Of a stretch of 64,000 nt of DNA, positions 17,744 through 26,363 are shown one piece after another. A program made the position numbers and the translations under genes. The DNA is from Fimihabitans intestinipullorum (GTDB taxonomy: Bacteria; Bacillota_I; Bacilli_A; RF39; UBA660). The stretch is from positions 1 through 64,000 of the forward strand of contig DVML01000012.1 in NCBI GenBank assembly GCA_018714965.1, written 5' to 3'. Numbering within the stretch: the stretch's first letter is position 1; the number at the start of each line of letters is the position of its first letter. Under the pieces are notes generated by a model, which did not search any database, was not told where the DNA came from, and worked only from the letters and a program-made list of their open reading frames with translations.

Positions 17744-19969
17744 ATGAAAGAATGGCATGATTTTTTAGGAGAAAAATGGAAAGAAACGATCAATGTTGAA
17801 GACTTTATATTAAATAACTATAAAGAATATACGGGAGATGACTCATTTTTAGTTGGCCCAACGGAAAAAACATTAAAAGTTTGGGAGAAAATCGAGCAAT
17901 TACAAAAAGAGGAGCTAGAAAAAGGAATATTAGATGTAGAAACTAATATTATTTCTGGAATCGATAATTTTGCTCCTGGATACATCGATCAGGAAAATGA
18001 AGTGATTGTCGGATTACAAACGGATGCGCCATTAAAAAGAATTGTAAACCCTTATGGTGGAATGCGTATGGTTCATAGTGCTTTAGAAGCATATGGATAT
18101 ACGTTAAATCCAGAAATTGATAAACATTTTAGTGAGTATAGAAAAACACATAACCAAGGAGTGTTTGATGCATATACTCCAGAGATTCGTCGTGCACGCT
18201 CTGCCGGGTTATTAACAGGATTACCTGATGCGTATGGACGTGGTAGAATTATTGGTGATTATCGTCGTGTCGCACTTTATGGAATTGACTTATTAATTCA
18301 ATGTAAGGAAATTGATTTAAGTAACTTAGTTGGTGATATGACAAGCACTTTAATTCGTTTGCGAGAAGAAGTTAGAGAACAAATCAATGCGTTAAACGAA
18401 ATTAAATCTATGGCTATGAAATATGGATACGATATTTCAAAACCAGCTGCAAATGCAAAAGAAGCTGTACAATGGTTATATTTTGGATATTTGGCAGCAA
18501 TTAAAGAAAATAACGGAGCTGCAATGAGTTTAGGTAGAACGTCTACGTTCTTAGATATCTATATCGAAAGAGATTTAGCCGATGGAACATTAGACGAAAC
18601 GGGAGCTCAAGAATTGATCGATCAATTTATTATCAAATTACGTATCGCACGTCATTTGAGAACACCAGAATATAACGAACTATTTGCCGGAGACCCAACA
18701 TGGGTAACTGAATCTATCGGTGGTATGACAAATGATGGTAGAAGTCTTGTTACGAAGAATTCATTCCGTTATTTACATACGCTAGTAAATTTAAAACCAG
18801 CACCAGAACCAAACTTAACGGTGTTATGGAGTGAAAATTTACCAGAGTCATTTAAGAAATTCTGTACGAAAACTTCAATTGACACAGATGCAATTCAATA
18901 TGAAAATGATGATATCATGAGACCGATCTATGGTGATGATTATGCGATTGCTTGTTGTGTATCTGCTATGAAGGTTGGAAAACAGATGCAGTACTTTGGA
19001 GCTCGTGTAAATATCGCAAAATGTTTGTTGTATGCGATTAACGGTGGAATCGACGAGCACAAGAAAACTGTGGTTGTAGATGGAATTCCAAAAATTGAAG
19101 ATGAGTACTTAGATTATGAAAAGACAAAAGAAGCATATTTTAACGTTATTGAAAAAGTAGCAAAAATATATGTAGATGCGATGAATATCATCCATTATAT
19201 GCATGATAAATATGCTTATGAAAAAGGTCAAATGGCATTACACGATACGATTGTAGACCGTTTAATGGCATTTGGAGCAGCAGGACTTTCTGTTGCAGCC
19301 GATTCTTTATCAGCAATTAAATATGCAAAGGTAAAACCAATTCGCGACGAAAATGGAATTGCAATTGACTTTGAAATTGAAGGGGATTTTCCTAAATATG
19401 GAAACGATAACGACGATGTAGATCAAATTGCAGTTGAAATTGTCAAGAAGTTAATTACAGAATTAAAGAGACATCCTTTATATAGAAATGCAAAACATAC
19501 ATTGTCAATTTTAACAATTACTTCTAATGTAGTATATGGAAAGAAAACGGGAGCTACTCCGGATGGAAGAAAAGATGGAGTTCCATTTGCTCCAGGGGCT
19601 AATCCAATGCATGGAAGAGATACAAGCGGTGCTCTTGCTTCACTTAACTCAGTTGCTAAAATTCCATATAAAGATGTTTGCCAAGATGGAATCTCAAATA
19701 CGTTCTCTATCGTGCCAGATGCACTTGGAAAGAGCGAGGAAGAACGAATCACGAATTTAGCAGAAATTTTGGACGGATACTTCAAACAAGGAGCACATCA
19801 CTTGAATGTTAATGTATTTAATCGTGAGACATTAATAGATGCAATGGATCATCCTGAAAAATATCCAAGTTTGACAATTCGTGTGTCAGGATATGCTGTA
19901 AACTTCAATCGCTTAAGTAGAGAACAACAAGAAGAAGTTATTAGTAGAACTTTCCATGAATCAAGATAA
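17744..19969 (+). CDS. pflB: Formate C-acetyltransferase (pyruvate formate-lyase)
   Basis: The oxygen-sensitive glycyl radical enzyme that converts pyruvate and CoA to acetyl-CoA and formate. The 741-residue chain has the catalytic Cys404-Cys405 pair (IACCVSAMK) and the radical Gly716 in RVSGYAVNF near the C-terminus. Its length is standard. AAGGAGG precedes ATG 17744. pflA overlaps its last 14 bases, a common arrangement for co-translation of enzyme and activator. It marks a fermentative, at least facultatively anaerobic metabolism. Confidence 0.97.
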   Translation: MKEWHDFLGEKWKETINVEDFILNNYKEYTGDDSFLVGPTEKTLKVWEKIEQLQKEELEKGILDVETNIISGIDNFAPGYIDQENEVIVGLQTDAPLKRIVNPYGGMRMVHSALEAYGYTLNPEIDKHFSEYRKTHNQGVFDAYTPEIRRARSAGLLTGLPDAYGRGRIIGDYRRVALYGIDLLIQCKEIDLSNLVGDMTSTLIRLREEVREQINALNEIKSMAMKYGYDISKPAANAKEAVQWLYFGYLAAIKENNGAAMSLGRTSTFLDIYIERDLADGTLDETGAQELIDQFIIKLRIARHLRTPEYNELFAGDPTWVTESIGGMTNDGRSLVTKNSFRYLHTLVNLKPAPEPNLTVLWSENLPESFKKFCTKTSIDTDAIQYENDDIMRPIYGDDYAIACCVSAMKVGKQMQYFGARVNIAKCLLYAINGGIDEHKKTVVVDGIPKIEDEYLDYEKTKEAYFNVIEKVAKIYVDAMNIIHYMHDKYAYEKGQMALHDTIVDRLMAFGAAGLSVAADSLSAIKYAKVKPIRDENGIAIDFEIEGDFPKYGNDNDDVDQIAVEIVKKLITELKRHPLYRNAKHTLSILTITSNVVYGKKTGATPDGRKDGVPFAPGANPMHGRDTSGALASLNSVAKIPYKDVCQDGISNTFSIVPDALGKSEEERITNLAEILDGYFKQGAHHLNVNVFNRETLIDAMDHPEKYPSLTIRVSGYAVNFNRLSREQQEEVISRTFHESR

Positions 19970-20675
19970 CAAAGGTTATATTAATTCGATTGAAACAATG
20001 GGACTCGTAGATGGACCTGGAATACGCTTTGTAGTTTTTATGCAAGGCTGTCCTCTGCGTTGTCTTTTTTGTCACAATCCTGAAACTTGGCAAAAAGAAA
20101 GTGATTTTCAATTGACACCACGTGAATTAGTGAATAAAATTCTCAAATACAAAAACTATTTTTCGAAAACGGGTGGTGTGACCTTTTCTGGTGGAGAACC
20201 ATTGATGCAACCTGAATTTCTACTCGAAACTTTAAAGTTATGTAAAGAATATGATATTCATACATGTTTAGATACTTCAGGAGTTGGAAATGGTGATTAT
20301 GATGAAATTTTAAAATATACAGATTTGGTTCTTTATGATGTTAAAGCACTTACCAACGAAGGATATCATAAAATGACTGGTGGCAAGATAGATGCATCTT
20401 TAAAATTTCTAGATGCATGTCAGAAGCATCATACGAAGTTATGGATTCGTCAGGTAATTGTGCCCGGGATAAATGATACGGAAGAATATATATTAGATCT
20501 GAAAGAATATTTAAAAGGAGTTCAAAATATTGAAAAAGTTGAGTTGCTGCCATACCACACGATGGGAATTGAAAAATATGAGGAACTCAATATGAAATAT
20601 CGCCTGGCTGGAGTTCCGGCAATGGATAAAGAAAGGTGTCATAAATTATATGAATTACTTATGCAAGACGAATGA
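19956..20675 (+). CDS. pflA: Pyruvate formate-lyase activating enzyme
   Basis: A radical SAM enzyme that makes the glycyl radical on PflB. The 239-residue protein has the iron-sulfur motif C-x3-C-x2-C at Cys32, Cys36 and Cys39 (GCPLRCLFCHNPETW) and the SAM segment TFSGGEPLMQ. DTSGVGN and the late LLPYHTMG are typical. It overlaps pflB and is followed by a terminator. Confidence 0.96.
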   Translation: MNQDNKGYINSIETMGLVDGPGIRFVVFMQGCPLRCLFCHNPETWQKESDFQLTPRELVNKILKYKNYFSKTGGVTFSGGEPLMQPEFLLETLKLCKEYDIHTCLDTSGVGNGDYDEILKYTDLVLYDVKALTNEGYHKMTGGKIDASLKFLDACQKHHTKLWIRQVIVPGINDTEEYILDLKEYLKGVQNIEKVELLPYHTMGIEKYEELNMKYRLAGVPAMDKERCHKLYELLMQDE

Positions 20676-20694
20676 AAATTTGTCTTGTTTTTTG
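20664..20694 (+). terminator. Terminator of pflB-pflA
   Basis: CAAGACGAA and TTTGTCTTG-type stem followed by six T's, overlapping the pflA stop. Confidence 0.8.
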
Positions 20695-20729
20695 TTGATT
20701 TTATTTTTTTGTGAAACATAAAAAAAAGC

Positions 20730-20758
20730 TTGCAAAATATAAACTTTCGTGCTATAGT
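20730..20758 (+). promoter_or_regulatory. Promoter of the surface-protein operon
   Basis: TTGCAA (20730-20735), 17 bases, TATAGT (20753-20758). GGAGGGGATA precedes ATG 20783; the in-frame ATG 20711 lies before the promoter. Confidence 0.65.
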
Positions 20759-20782
20759 ATGTCAATACATGGAGGGGATAGT

Positions 20783-22078
20783 ATGAAAAAGAGATTATTA
20801 CATATTTCAAAAGTGTTGTTTGCGATAGTTATGAGTTTCATGCTTGTTGGTATGAATACTGTTACCGCACTTACGACCAACGCCCCAGATACTGTAAAAA
20901 TGGGGGTTGAAACATTATCACCTAAATACTTAGGTGGTACAGAAATTGGGTTTGTAACCCTTGCTGATGGTACGGTAGTCTTCTGTTTGAAAGCGTTGGC
21001 ACCAACACCAAATCATGAAACATTGACTCGTGGTGAGGAAGTAGATGGAGGAGTTCGTTATATTTTACAACACGGATATCCTAATGTAAGCATCACAGGA
21101 GAAGCATCTAAGGATCGTTATATTACACAGATCGCACTTTGGTGGTATTTGGATCGTATCAATGGATACGGTGATGATAGTTTAAGTCCAGATGCGAACC
21201 TTTCACCAAACTTGAAAATTACTGGAGAAGATCCATATGGGGTACGTCCAAAAGCAAAAAGTTTGATGGAACAAGCATTACAACATAGAAATGACAAACT
21301 ACCAGCCTTAGATTTTCAATTGAAGACAGAAGGTAGTGCATTAACATTATCGGCAGACGGAACATACTATCAATCAGGATTGATTTGGATTACATCAAAT
21401 GCGAAGGTCTCTAACTTAGTTGTATCTGCAAATGGTGCTCCAGCAGGGACGAAGTTTGTAGATCAAAATGGAAAAGAGAAAACGACATTCTCACCAAATG
21501 ATAAGTTTAGAGTCATCGTTCCGGCGTCATCTGTAAAAGATATGACATTGGAATTTAGTATAGGGGTAGGCGCTAAGGTATCAACTGATACAGCATATGT
21601 TTATAAACCTTCAGATAGTAAAAAACAAAGTATTGCAATTACATATACCAAAAGTGAAAACGTTACAAAGACCACTTCATTCAATTTGATCCGTACAGGT
21701 GTAAAAATTAGTAAGCAAGATATCGCAACGAATAAAGAACTTGCAGGAGCTAAATTAGTAATTAAGGATCAAAATGGAAATGTAGTAGAGGAATGGGTTT
21801 CTACAGGAGAACCACATTACATATATGATTTACCTACCGGAACTTATACTTTAGAAGAAGTCGAAGCACCAGAGGGATATCAACTCAGTACAGAAAAAAT
21901 TGAATTTGAAATAACCAAAGATGGGCTTGTAAAAGAAGTAGTTATGTATAATTCTGCAGTACCAGAAGTACCAGTTCCAGATACGGGAGTTAACGATGGT
22001 GTTTTACCGATTGCTGGAGCTAGTATGATGATACTTGGAATTGGTTTGGTATATCGCCATGCAAAGAAAAGAGCATAA
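20783..22078 (+). CDS. LPXTG-type surface adhesin with thioester domain and Cna-B domain
   Basis: A 431-residue cell-wall protein. A signal peptide (about 1-30) precedes a thioester domain: Cys68 in VVFCLK and Gln116 in ITQIALWWYL match the paired motifs that form an internal Cys-Gln thioester used for covalent host binding in related adhesins. A middle beta-rich region follows. A Cna-B/SpaA-type domain (about 310-395) shows an isopeptide Lys (GVKISKQD), Glu (YTLEEVEAPEGY) and Asn (VMYNSA). The C-terminus has the sorting motif VPDTG, a membrane helix and KKRA. A sortase is encoded directly downstream. The thioester itself is inferred from the motif pair. Confidence 0.9.
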   Translation: MKKRLLHISKVLFAIVMSFMLVGMNTVTALTTNAPDTVKMGVETLSPKYLGGTEIGFVTLADGTVVFCLKALAPTPNHETLTRGEEVDGGVRYILQHGYPNVSITGEASKDRYITQIALWWYLDRINGYGDDSLSPDANLSPNLKITGEDPYGVRPKAKSLMEQALQHRNDKLPALDFQLKTEGSALTLSADGTYYQSGLIWITSNAKVSNLVVSANGAPAGTKFVDQNGKEKTTFSPNDKFRVIVPASSVKDMTLEFSIGVGAKVSTDTAYVYKPSDSKKQSIAITYTKSENVTKTTSFNLIRTGVKISKQDIATNKELAGAKLVIKDQNGNVVEEWVSTGEPHYIYDLPTGTYTLEEVEAPEGYQLSTEKIEFEITKDGLVKEVVMYNSAVPEVPVPDTGVNDGVLPIAGASMMILGIGLVYRHAKKRA

Positions 22079-22739
22079 ATTTCAGTTGAAAAAAAGCCAT
22101 ATCATCTTGATTGGCTTTTTGCTCATTTTTGGAGGAATTTGGTTTTTCTGTAAGGATTATATTGGAACGATACGAGATGAAATTTTTCAAGAAAAAAATA
22201 TGGAATTGTTTGAAACTACCGAACCTACAGATGAAATTGCTATGACGGAGAATGAGACACCACAAGTAGAGAATAATACGGAAGCCCCAGTTCAACAGGC
22301 TCCTGTATCTAATACTTCAAATCAAAATGCATTTATTGGAATATTAGAAATTCCAAAGATCAATTTGAAACGTGGTTTTGTTGATATAAATTCTAGTCAA
22401 AATAAGATTTCTAGAAATATTACAGTGATTCAATCATCGACGTATCCAGATGTTGATAAGGGAAATCTTATTTTAGCGGCACACTCTGGACGAGGATATA
22501 TTGCATTTTTTAAAAACTTATACAAGGTACAAAAAGGAGATACCATTTACGTAACTTATCAATCGATGAAATATACTTATCAGGTTGTTAATATTTATGA
22601 ACAGCAAAAAACAGGTACAGCTAAGATTTATCGTGATACATCTAAGACGACTTTAACTTTAATTACTTGTACAAAAGATAGTAAAACTTTACAGACAATT
22701 TATATAGCTGAACTGGTAAATAAACAACCAGTCGCATAA
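22059..22739 (+). CDS. Sortase family protein with substituted catalytic arginine
   Basis: A 226-residue membrane-anchored transpeptidase-like protein: helix at about 10-30, a low-complexity linker, then a sortase beta-barrel from FIGILEIPKINL. His142 (LAAHSG) and Cys204 (TLITCT) are present, but the position 8 after Cys, where sortases keep Arg, is Gln212 (KTLQTIYIAEL). The 3' end of the adhesin gene overlaps its start by about 20 bases. ATG 22059 is chosen over TTG 22035; neither has a strong ribosome site, so coupling to the adhesin is likely. Its natural substrate is presumably the adhesin with VPDTG. Confidence 0.85.
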   Translation: MQRKEHKFQLKKSHIILIGFLLIFGGIWFFCKDYIGTIRDEIFQEKNMELFETTEPTDEIAMTENETPQVENNTEAPVQQAPVSNTSNQNAFIGILEIPKINLKRGFVDINSSQNKISRNITVIQSSTYPDVDKGNLILAAHSGRGYIAFFKNLYKVQKGDTIYVTYQSMKYTYQVVNIYEQQKTGTAKIYRDTSKTTLTLITCTKDSKTLQTIYIAELVNKQPVA

Positions 22740-22757
22740 GGAAAGGAGGGATATGAT

Positions 22758-24101
22758 ATGGCTCAAATGACTTTATTTGAAAAAATAGGTCGGCTTTTCG
22801 ATGCCTTAATATCATCACCACTTCTTGTTCTTATTTGCTTTATGGTAGCACTTGTCTTTGGATACTTTATGTTTGAAAAAGAACAGAGTGGAAAAACAAA
22901 GCAAAATATATTATTGTTTTATATTATTCTTTCAGTTGTTGTTGTGATGCAATATTGGGATTATATTTCTAAAATGTTTGAACAACTTATGAGAGATATA
23001 TTAGAAGTGTATTATTTTCCAAGTTTATCTGTCTTCTTTGGATTATTTATACTATTAAATATTCTAGGTATACGTTATTATTTAAAGCACGGAGAGAAGC
23101 ATAAAATCGAGAAATCTATATCTATTATTAGTTGTGCTCTCTCATGGATATTATTAATGTCATTTTTTACAATTGCAGGGACAGAGAACGTCGATATATG
23201 GAATGGTACACAAATGTATACAAATGAAACGTTACTTGCAATTTTAGAGTTATTTATGAGTTTATTCGTCTTTTCTGGAATCAGTATTGCAGTTGTATCT
23301 ACTTATAAGAATTTAGCATATGATGAAGTACCAGAAACAATAGAGAAAACTGTACCACAAGCTGTTCCAGTTGTAGAGGAAGAGAAAAAAGTTCCGTTCC
23401 ATATGCCAAAAGTTGCTTGGAAGGAAGCACTTTCGGCAATTTTCTCTAAACCTACACCTTCTTATCGTGTAGAAGCAGAAAGTTACGGAATGAAGCCAGT
23501 GACCAATTTATATACAGCTGTTGAAATACAAAATGACGTAAAGCAAGAAGAGGCAACTCCTGTTGTGCAAACTTACGATACTATGCCACAGTTAGAACCA
23601 GTGACAAATGTAGAAGTAGAGTCAGCACCAGAGGAGCAAAAAACTTTAGCAACCAACGAACCAAACGTAGTAATGCAACAAGGAATTCCTATTATTATGA
23701 ACTTGGAAGATTACTATACAAAAGATCCATTAGATGATGTAAAAGTGGATCAACCAGTTACACCGAAAGTTGCGAAAGAACAAAGCTTTATTCAAAAACT
23801 TGTTCCAGTCGTAGAGAAAAAGGAAGAAGAGATTGCTGTTCAAATGAAACCAGTCATTTCATTCCAACCAAAAGAAGAAGCTGCTGTACAAGTTGAAACA
23901 CAAGAAGAACCTTCATATAACGTTGAGACACCAAATTATTATAATACCCCAGAACCATCTTTATTTGATTTGATGTTTCAAGAATCTTCGTTTCATAAAA
24001 ACGAAGAAATCGTTCGATTGAAGCAGCAATATGATGCTATCGATCGTGAAATCGCAGCGTATGAAAATAAGCGTTCTCAATATAAAGAAGTTTCAGAATA
24101 A
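22758..24101 (+). CDS. Polytopic membrane protein with long cytoplasmic tail
   Basis: A 447-residue protein of unknown function. The first half holds about five hydrophobic helices (roughly 17-35, 50-70, 90-110, 122-145, 160-185). The second half is acidic and rich in P, V, E and Q (about 195-420), and the end is a coiled-coil-like segment (EEIVRLKQQYDAIDREIAAY). AAAGGAGGG precedes ATG 22758. It lies 18 bases after the sortase gene and ends at a terminator, so it belongs to the surface operon; a partner role in adhesin display is inference. Confidence 0.7.
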   Translation: MAQMTLFEKIGRLFDALISSPLLVLICFMVALVFGYFMFEKEQSGKTKQNILLFYIILSVVVVMQYWDYISKMFEQLMRDILEVYYFPSLSVFFGLFILLNILGIRYYLKHGEKHKIEKSISIISCALSWILLMSFFTIAGTENVDIWNGTQMYTNETLLAILELFMSLFVFSGISIAVVSTYKNLAYDEVPETIEKTVPQAVPVVEEEKKVPFHMPKVAWKEALSAIFSKPTPSYRVEAESYGMKPVTNLYTAVEIQNDVKQEEATPVVQTYDTMPQLEPVTNVEVESAPEEQKTLATNEPNVVMQQGIPIIMNLEDYYTKDPLDDVKVDQPVTPKVAKEQSFIQKLVPVVEKKEEEIAVQMKPVISFQPKEEAAVQVETQEEPSYNVETPNYYNTPEPSLFDLMFQESSFHKNEEIVRLKQQYDAIDREIAAYENKRSQYKEVSE

Positions 24102-24122
24102 GGAGATTCTATCTCCTTTTTT
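24100..24122 (+). terminator. Terminator of the surface operon
   Basis: AAGGAGAT, TCT loop, ATCTCCTT and a T run after the stop. Confidence 0.85.
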
Positions 24123-24124
24123 CA

Positions 24125-24153
24125 TTGTAAAGAGAGTGCTCTCGTGGTATAAT
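24125..24153 (+). promoter_or_regulatory. pncC promoter
   Basis: TTGTAA (24125-24130), 17 bases, TATAAT (24148-24153) with an upstream TGG; the spacer contains a GAGAGTGCTCTC inverted repeat. Confidence 0.6.
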
Positions 24154-24180
24154 CAAAAAGGATGGAACGAGAGTGATCAT

Positions 24181-24666
24181 ATGGAAGAGAAAATAGAATT
24201 GATTTTACAATATTTACAAAATAAAGAACAAACATTAGCGACGATGGAATCGTGTACAGGAGGAGCATTAGCCAACGCTATTACAAATATAGAGGGATCT
24301 TCTTATGTTTTCCATTTTGGCGCTGTTACTTATAGTAATGAATATAAAATTGAAATGGGTGTCGATGCCGATACGATAGAAAAATATACAGTCTATAGTA
24401 TTGAAACAGCTCGCTCTATGGCAAGTGCAATTGCAAAGAAAGCTGATGCCAATTATGGAATTGGAATTACTGGAAGATTTGGAGTAGAGGATCCATCAAA
24501 TCCAGGCGGAAATCAAAATATTGTGTATATTAGTATATACGATAAAGGGCAGGATGCGTATATTGATCAAACGATTAGTTTAGGACATTTCGAAAGAGAA
24601 CAATGCAAGCGAACAGTTGTGCAATTAACCATTCAAAAGTTATTTGATCATTTATTTCAAAAATAA
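24181..24666 (+). CDS. pncC: CinA-family nicotinamide-nucleotide amidase
   Basis: A 161-residue stand-alone CinA C-terminal domain, which deamidates nicotinamide mononucleotide to nicotinate mononucleotide in NAD salvage. The family core TMESCTGGALANAITNIEGSS, GAVTYSNEYK and GITGRFG is present; the N-terminal MoCF-like domain of full CinA is absent. A longer reading frame runs back into the previous gene, but ATG 24181 follows a GAGAGTGATC ribosome site and the promoter at 24125-24153. The next gene starts 12 bases after its stop. Confidence 0.85.
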   Translation: MEEKIELILQYLQNKEQTLATMESCTGGALANAITNIEGSSYVFHFGAVTYSNEYKIEMGVDADTIEKYTVYSIETARSMASAIAKKADANYGIGITGRFGVEDPSNPGGNQNIVYISIYDKGQDAYIDQTISLGHFEREQCKRTVVQLTIQKLFDHLFQK

Positions 24667-24677
24667 GGAGGAAAATC

Positions 24678-25766
24678 ATGAAAAAAAGAAAATTACGAAA
24701 GCTCGCAATCATTTGTATTCTCGTTTTGATTTTGATCGTGATTTTCATGTTGTTCTTTAACCCATTTTTACATTTATCTTTGAAAGGTAAAAAGATTATA
24801 ACAGTAGAAGTAAATGAGTCTTTTAAGGATCCTTTGGTAAATGCAACTTTTTTTGGAAAAGATGTATCTGATGATGTCAGCAAAACAAAAATTAAAACTG
24901 ATAAGATAGGACGTTATACAGTCGAATATAAATTAAAAAAAGGATGGACGGTAAAGAAGGTTAAAAGAACAGTTGAAGTTGTAGATACGACTAAACCAGA
25001 AATAGCACTCGTTGGCAATACGACAGTATCTTTAAAAGTTGGTGAATCATATGTAGAACCAGGATTTACTGCAACGGATAATTATGATGGTGATTTAACT
25101 GATAAGGTGAAGGTGAAAGAAAATGTCGATACTTCTAAAAAAGGTGAATATAAAGTTACCTATACAGTGGAAGATAGTAGTCATAACAAGTCATCTTTAG
25201 AAAGAACAGTAATCGTTGAAAATCAATCGAAAGAAGGAAGCGGTGGCTATAGTAATATAGAGATGGGACCTAAATATATCGATGGTATTTTAATCGTAAA
25301 TAAGCAGTATGCATTGCCGAAAAGTTATGGAAATGGAGTGGATCCAACAGCACAGTCTGCGTTATCTTCACTTCAAGCTGGAGCAAAGGCAGCAGGCTTT
25401 TCGATGCCACTATTATCTGGATATCGTAGTTATCAAACACAAGTGAATTTATATCAGAGATATGTAAACAGAGATGGACAAGCAATGGCAGATACTTATT
25501 CTGCTCGTGCAGGTCATTCTGAACATCAAACAGGGCTTGCTTTTGACGTTGGCTCTATTGATGATAATTATGGAACGACGCCTGCAGGAAAGTGGTTAGT
25601 ACAACATTGTGCAGAATATGGATTTATCTTACGTTATCCAAAGGGAAAAGAATATATTACAGGATACCAGTATGAACCTTGGCATATAAGATACGTTGGT
25701 AAGAAAGTTGCAAAAGAAATTATGAATAAGGGGATTACATTAGAAGAATATTTAGGTGTCGCGTAA
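24678..25766 (+). CDS. D-alanyl-D-alanine carboxypeptidase, VanY type, with Ig-like repeats
   Basis: A 362-residue cell-wall peptidase anchored by an N-terminal helix (about 8-30). Two extracellular Ig-like (DUF5011-type) domains follow (about 38-92 and 98-171; DTTKPEIALVGN and ATDNYDGDLTDKVKV). The M15B catalytic domain has SGYRSYQTQ, the zinc motif SEHQTGLAFD, and WHIRYVG. Such enzymes trim the terminal D-Ala of peptidoglycan stem peptides. AAGGAGG precedes ATG 24678. It is co-transcribed with pncC and the 25780 gene by spacing. Confidence 0.92.
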   Translation: MKKRKLRKLAIICILVLILIVIFMLFFNPFLHLSLKGKKIITVEVNESFKDPLVNATFFGKDVSDDVSKTKIKTDKIGRYTVEYKLKKGWTVKKVKRTVEVVDTTKPEIALVGNTTVSLKVGESYVEPGFTATDNYDGDLTDKVKVKENVDTSKKGEYKVTYTVEDSSHNKSSLERTVIVENQSKEGSGGYSNIEMGPKYIDGILIVNKQYALPKSYGNGVDPTAQSALSSLQAGAKAAGFSMPLLSGYRSYQTQVNLYQRYVNRDGQAMADTYSARAGHSEHQTGLAFDVGSIDDNYGTTPAGKWLVQHCAEYGFILRYPKGKEYITGYQYEPWHIRYVGKKVAKEIMNKGITLEEYLGVA

Positions 25767-25779
25767 AGAAGGAGAAAAT

Positions 25780-26334
25780 ATGGAAGATGGTTTAATATAT
25801 GAACATGATTTACATGATGTTTTAGAAATTCAACAGGCATTATTAACGTTTGTAAAAGAACATGAGGAAATGATAAAATCACACTATACTTTGAGTGTAG
25901 ATTATCATTTTGAAGATGATTTGAAAACAATTTCAGATATCAAACGATTAGTGGAACAAACCGAAATGCAACAAAAACTTTATTGCATTTATATGAATCA
26001 TATAAATCGTTTAACGGACGAAGTCTTAATTCAAAAGTTTGCAACAATGATTGGATTAACAAGATTGCTTGTCAATTATCCACAGCTGTTTGATAGAAAG
26101 TCAGTAGAATTGCTCAATTTGGCAGCTATTTATAATGAGACGAAGGATAGTAACTTATTTATTACAGAATCTTTCCTACTTTCTACTGAGGAATATCATA
26201 AAGCGTTAGAAGAAAAAGTAGAATATCTGCTCCCATTTTCGTCAGATACTTCAAAATTAAATTGGCATAAAGAAACGATAGAGGATGAATATGAGGCTAA
26301 TCTTATGAAAAAATCTAATGGAATTTTACATTAA
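25780..26334 (+). CDS. Uncharacterised helical cytoplasmic protein
   Basis: A 184-residue, acidic, mainly helical protein with no signal peptide or membrane helix and no family I recognise. ATG 25780 follows GAAGGAG; an earlier in-frame GTG at 25756 lies inside the peptidase gene. It begins 13 bases after the VanY-like gene and ends at a terminator, so it is the last gene of that operon. Confidence 0.65.
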   Translation: MEDGLIYEHDLHDVLEIQQALLTFVKEHEEMIKSHYTLSVDYHFEDDLKTISDIKRLVEQTEMQQKLYCIYMNHINRLTDEVLIQKFATMIGLTRLLVNYPQLFDRKSVELLNLAAIYNETKDSNLFITESFLLSTEEYHKALEEKVEYLLPFSSDTSKLNWHKETIEDEYEANLMKKSNGILH

Positions 26335-26363
26335 AAAGATCTCTTGAACCAAGAGATCTTTTA
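26334..26363. terminator. Bidirectional terminator
   Basis: AAAAGATCTCTTG, AACC loop, complementary AAGAGATCTTTT, serving converging genes on both strands. Confidence 0.88.

Noticed and set aside
22035..22058. TTG start 8 codons earlier for the sortase
   Set aside because: It has no ribosome site and lies deeper in the adhesin gene; ATG 22059 keeps the membrane helix intact.
24131..24144. Operator at the GAGAGTGCTCTC inverted repeat in the pncC promoter
   Set aside because: The arms are only five bases and no second copy was seen, so it is not called as a site.
24031..24180. N-terminal extension of PncC
   Set aside because: It overlaps the previous gene and its terminator, and the promoter at 24125-24153 lies inside it.
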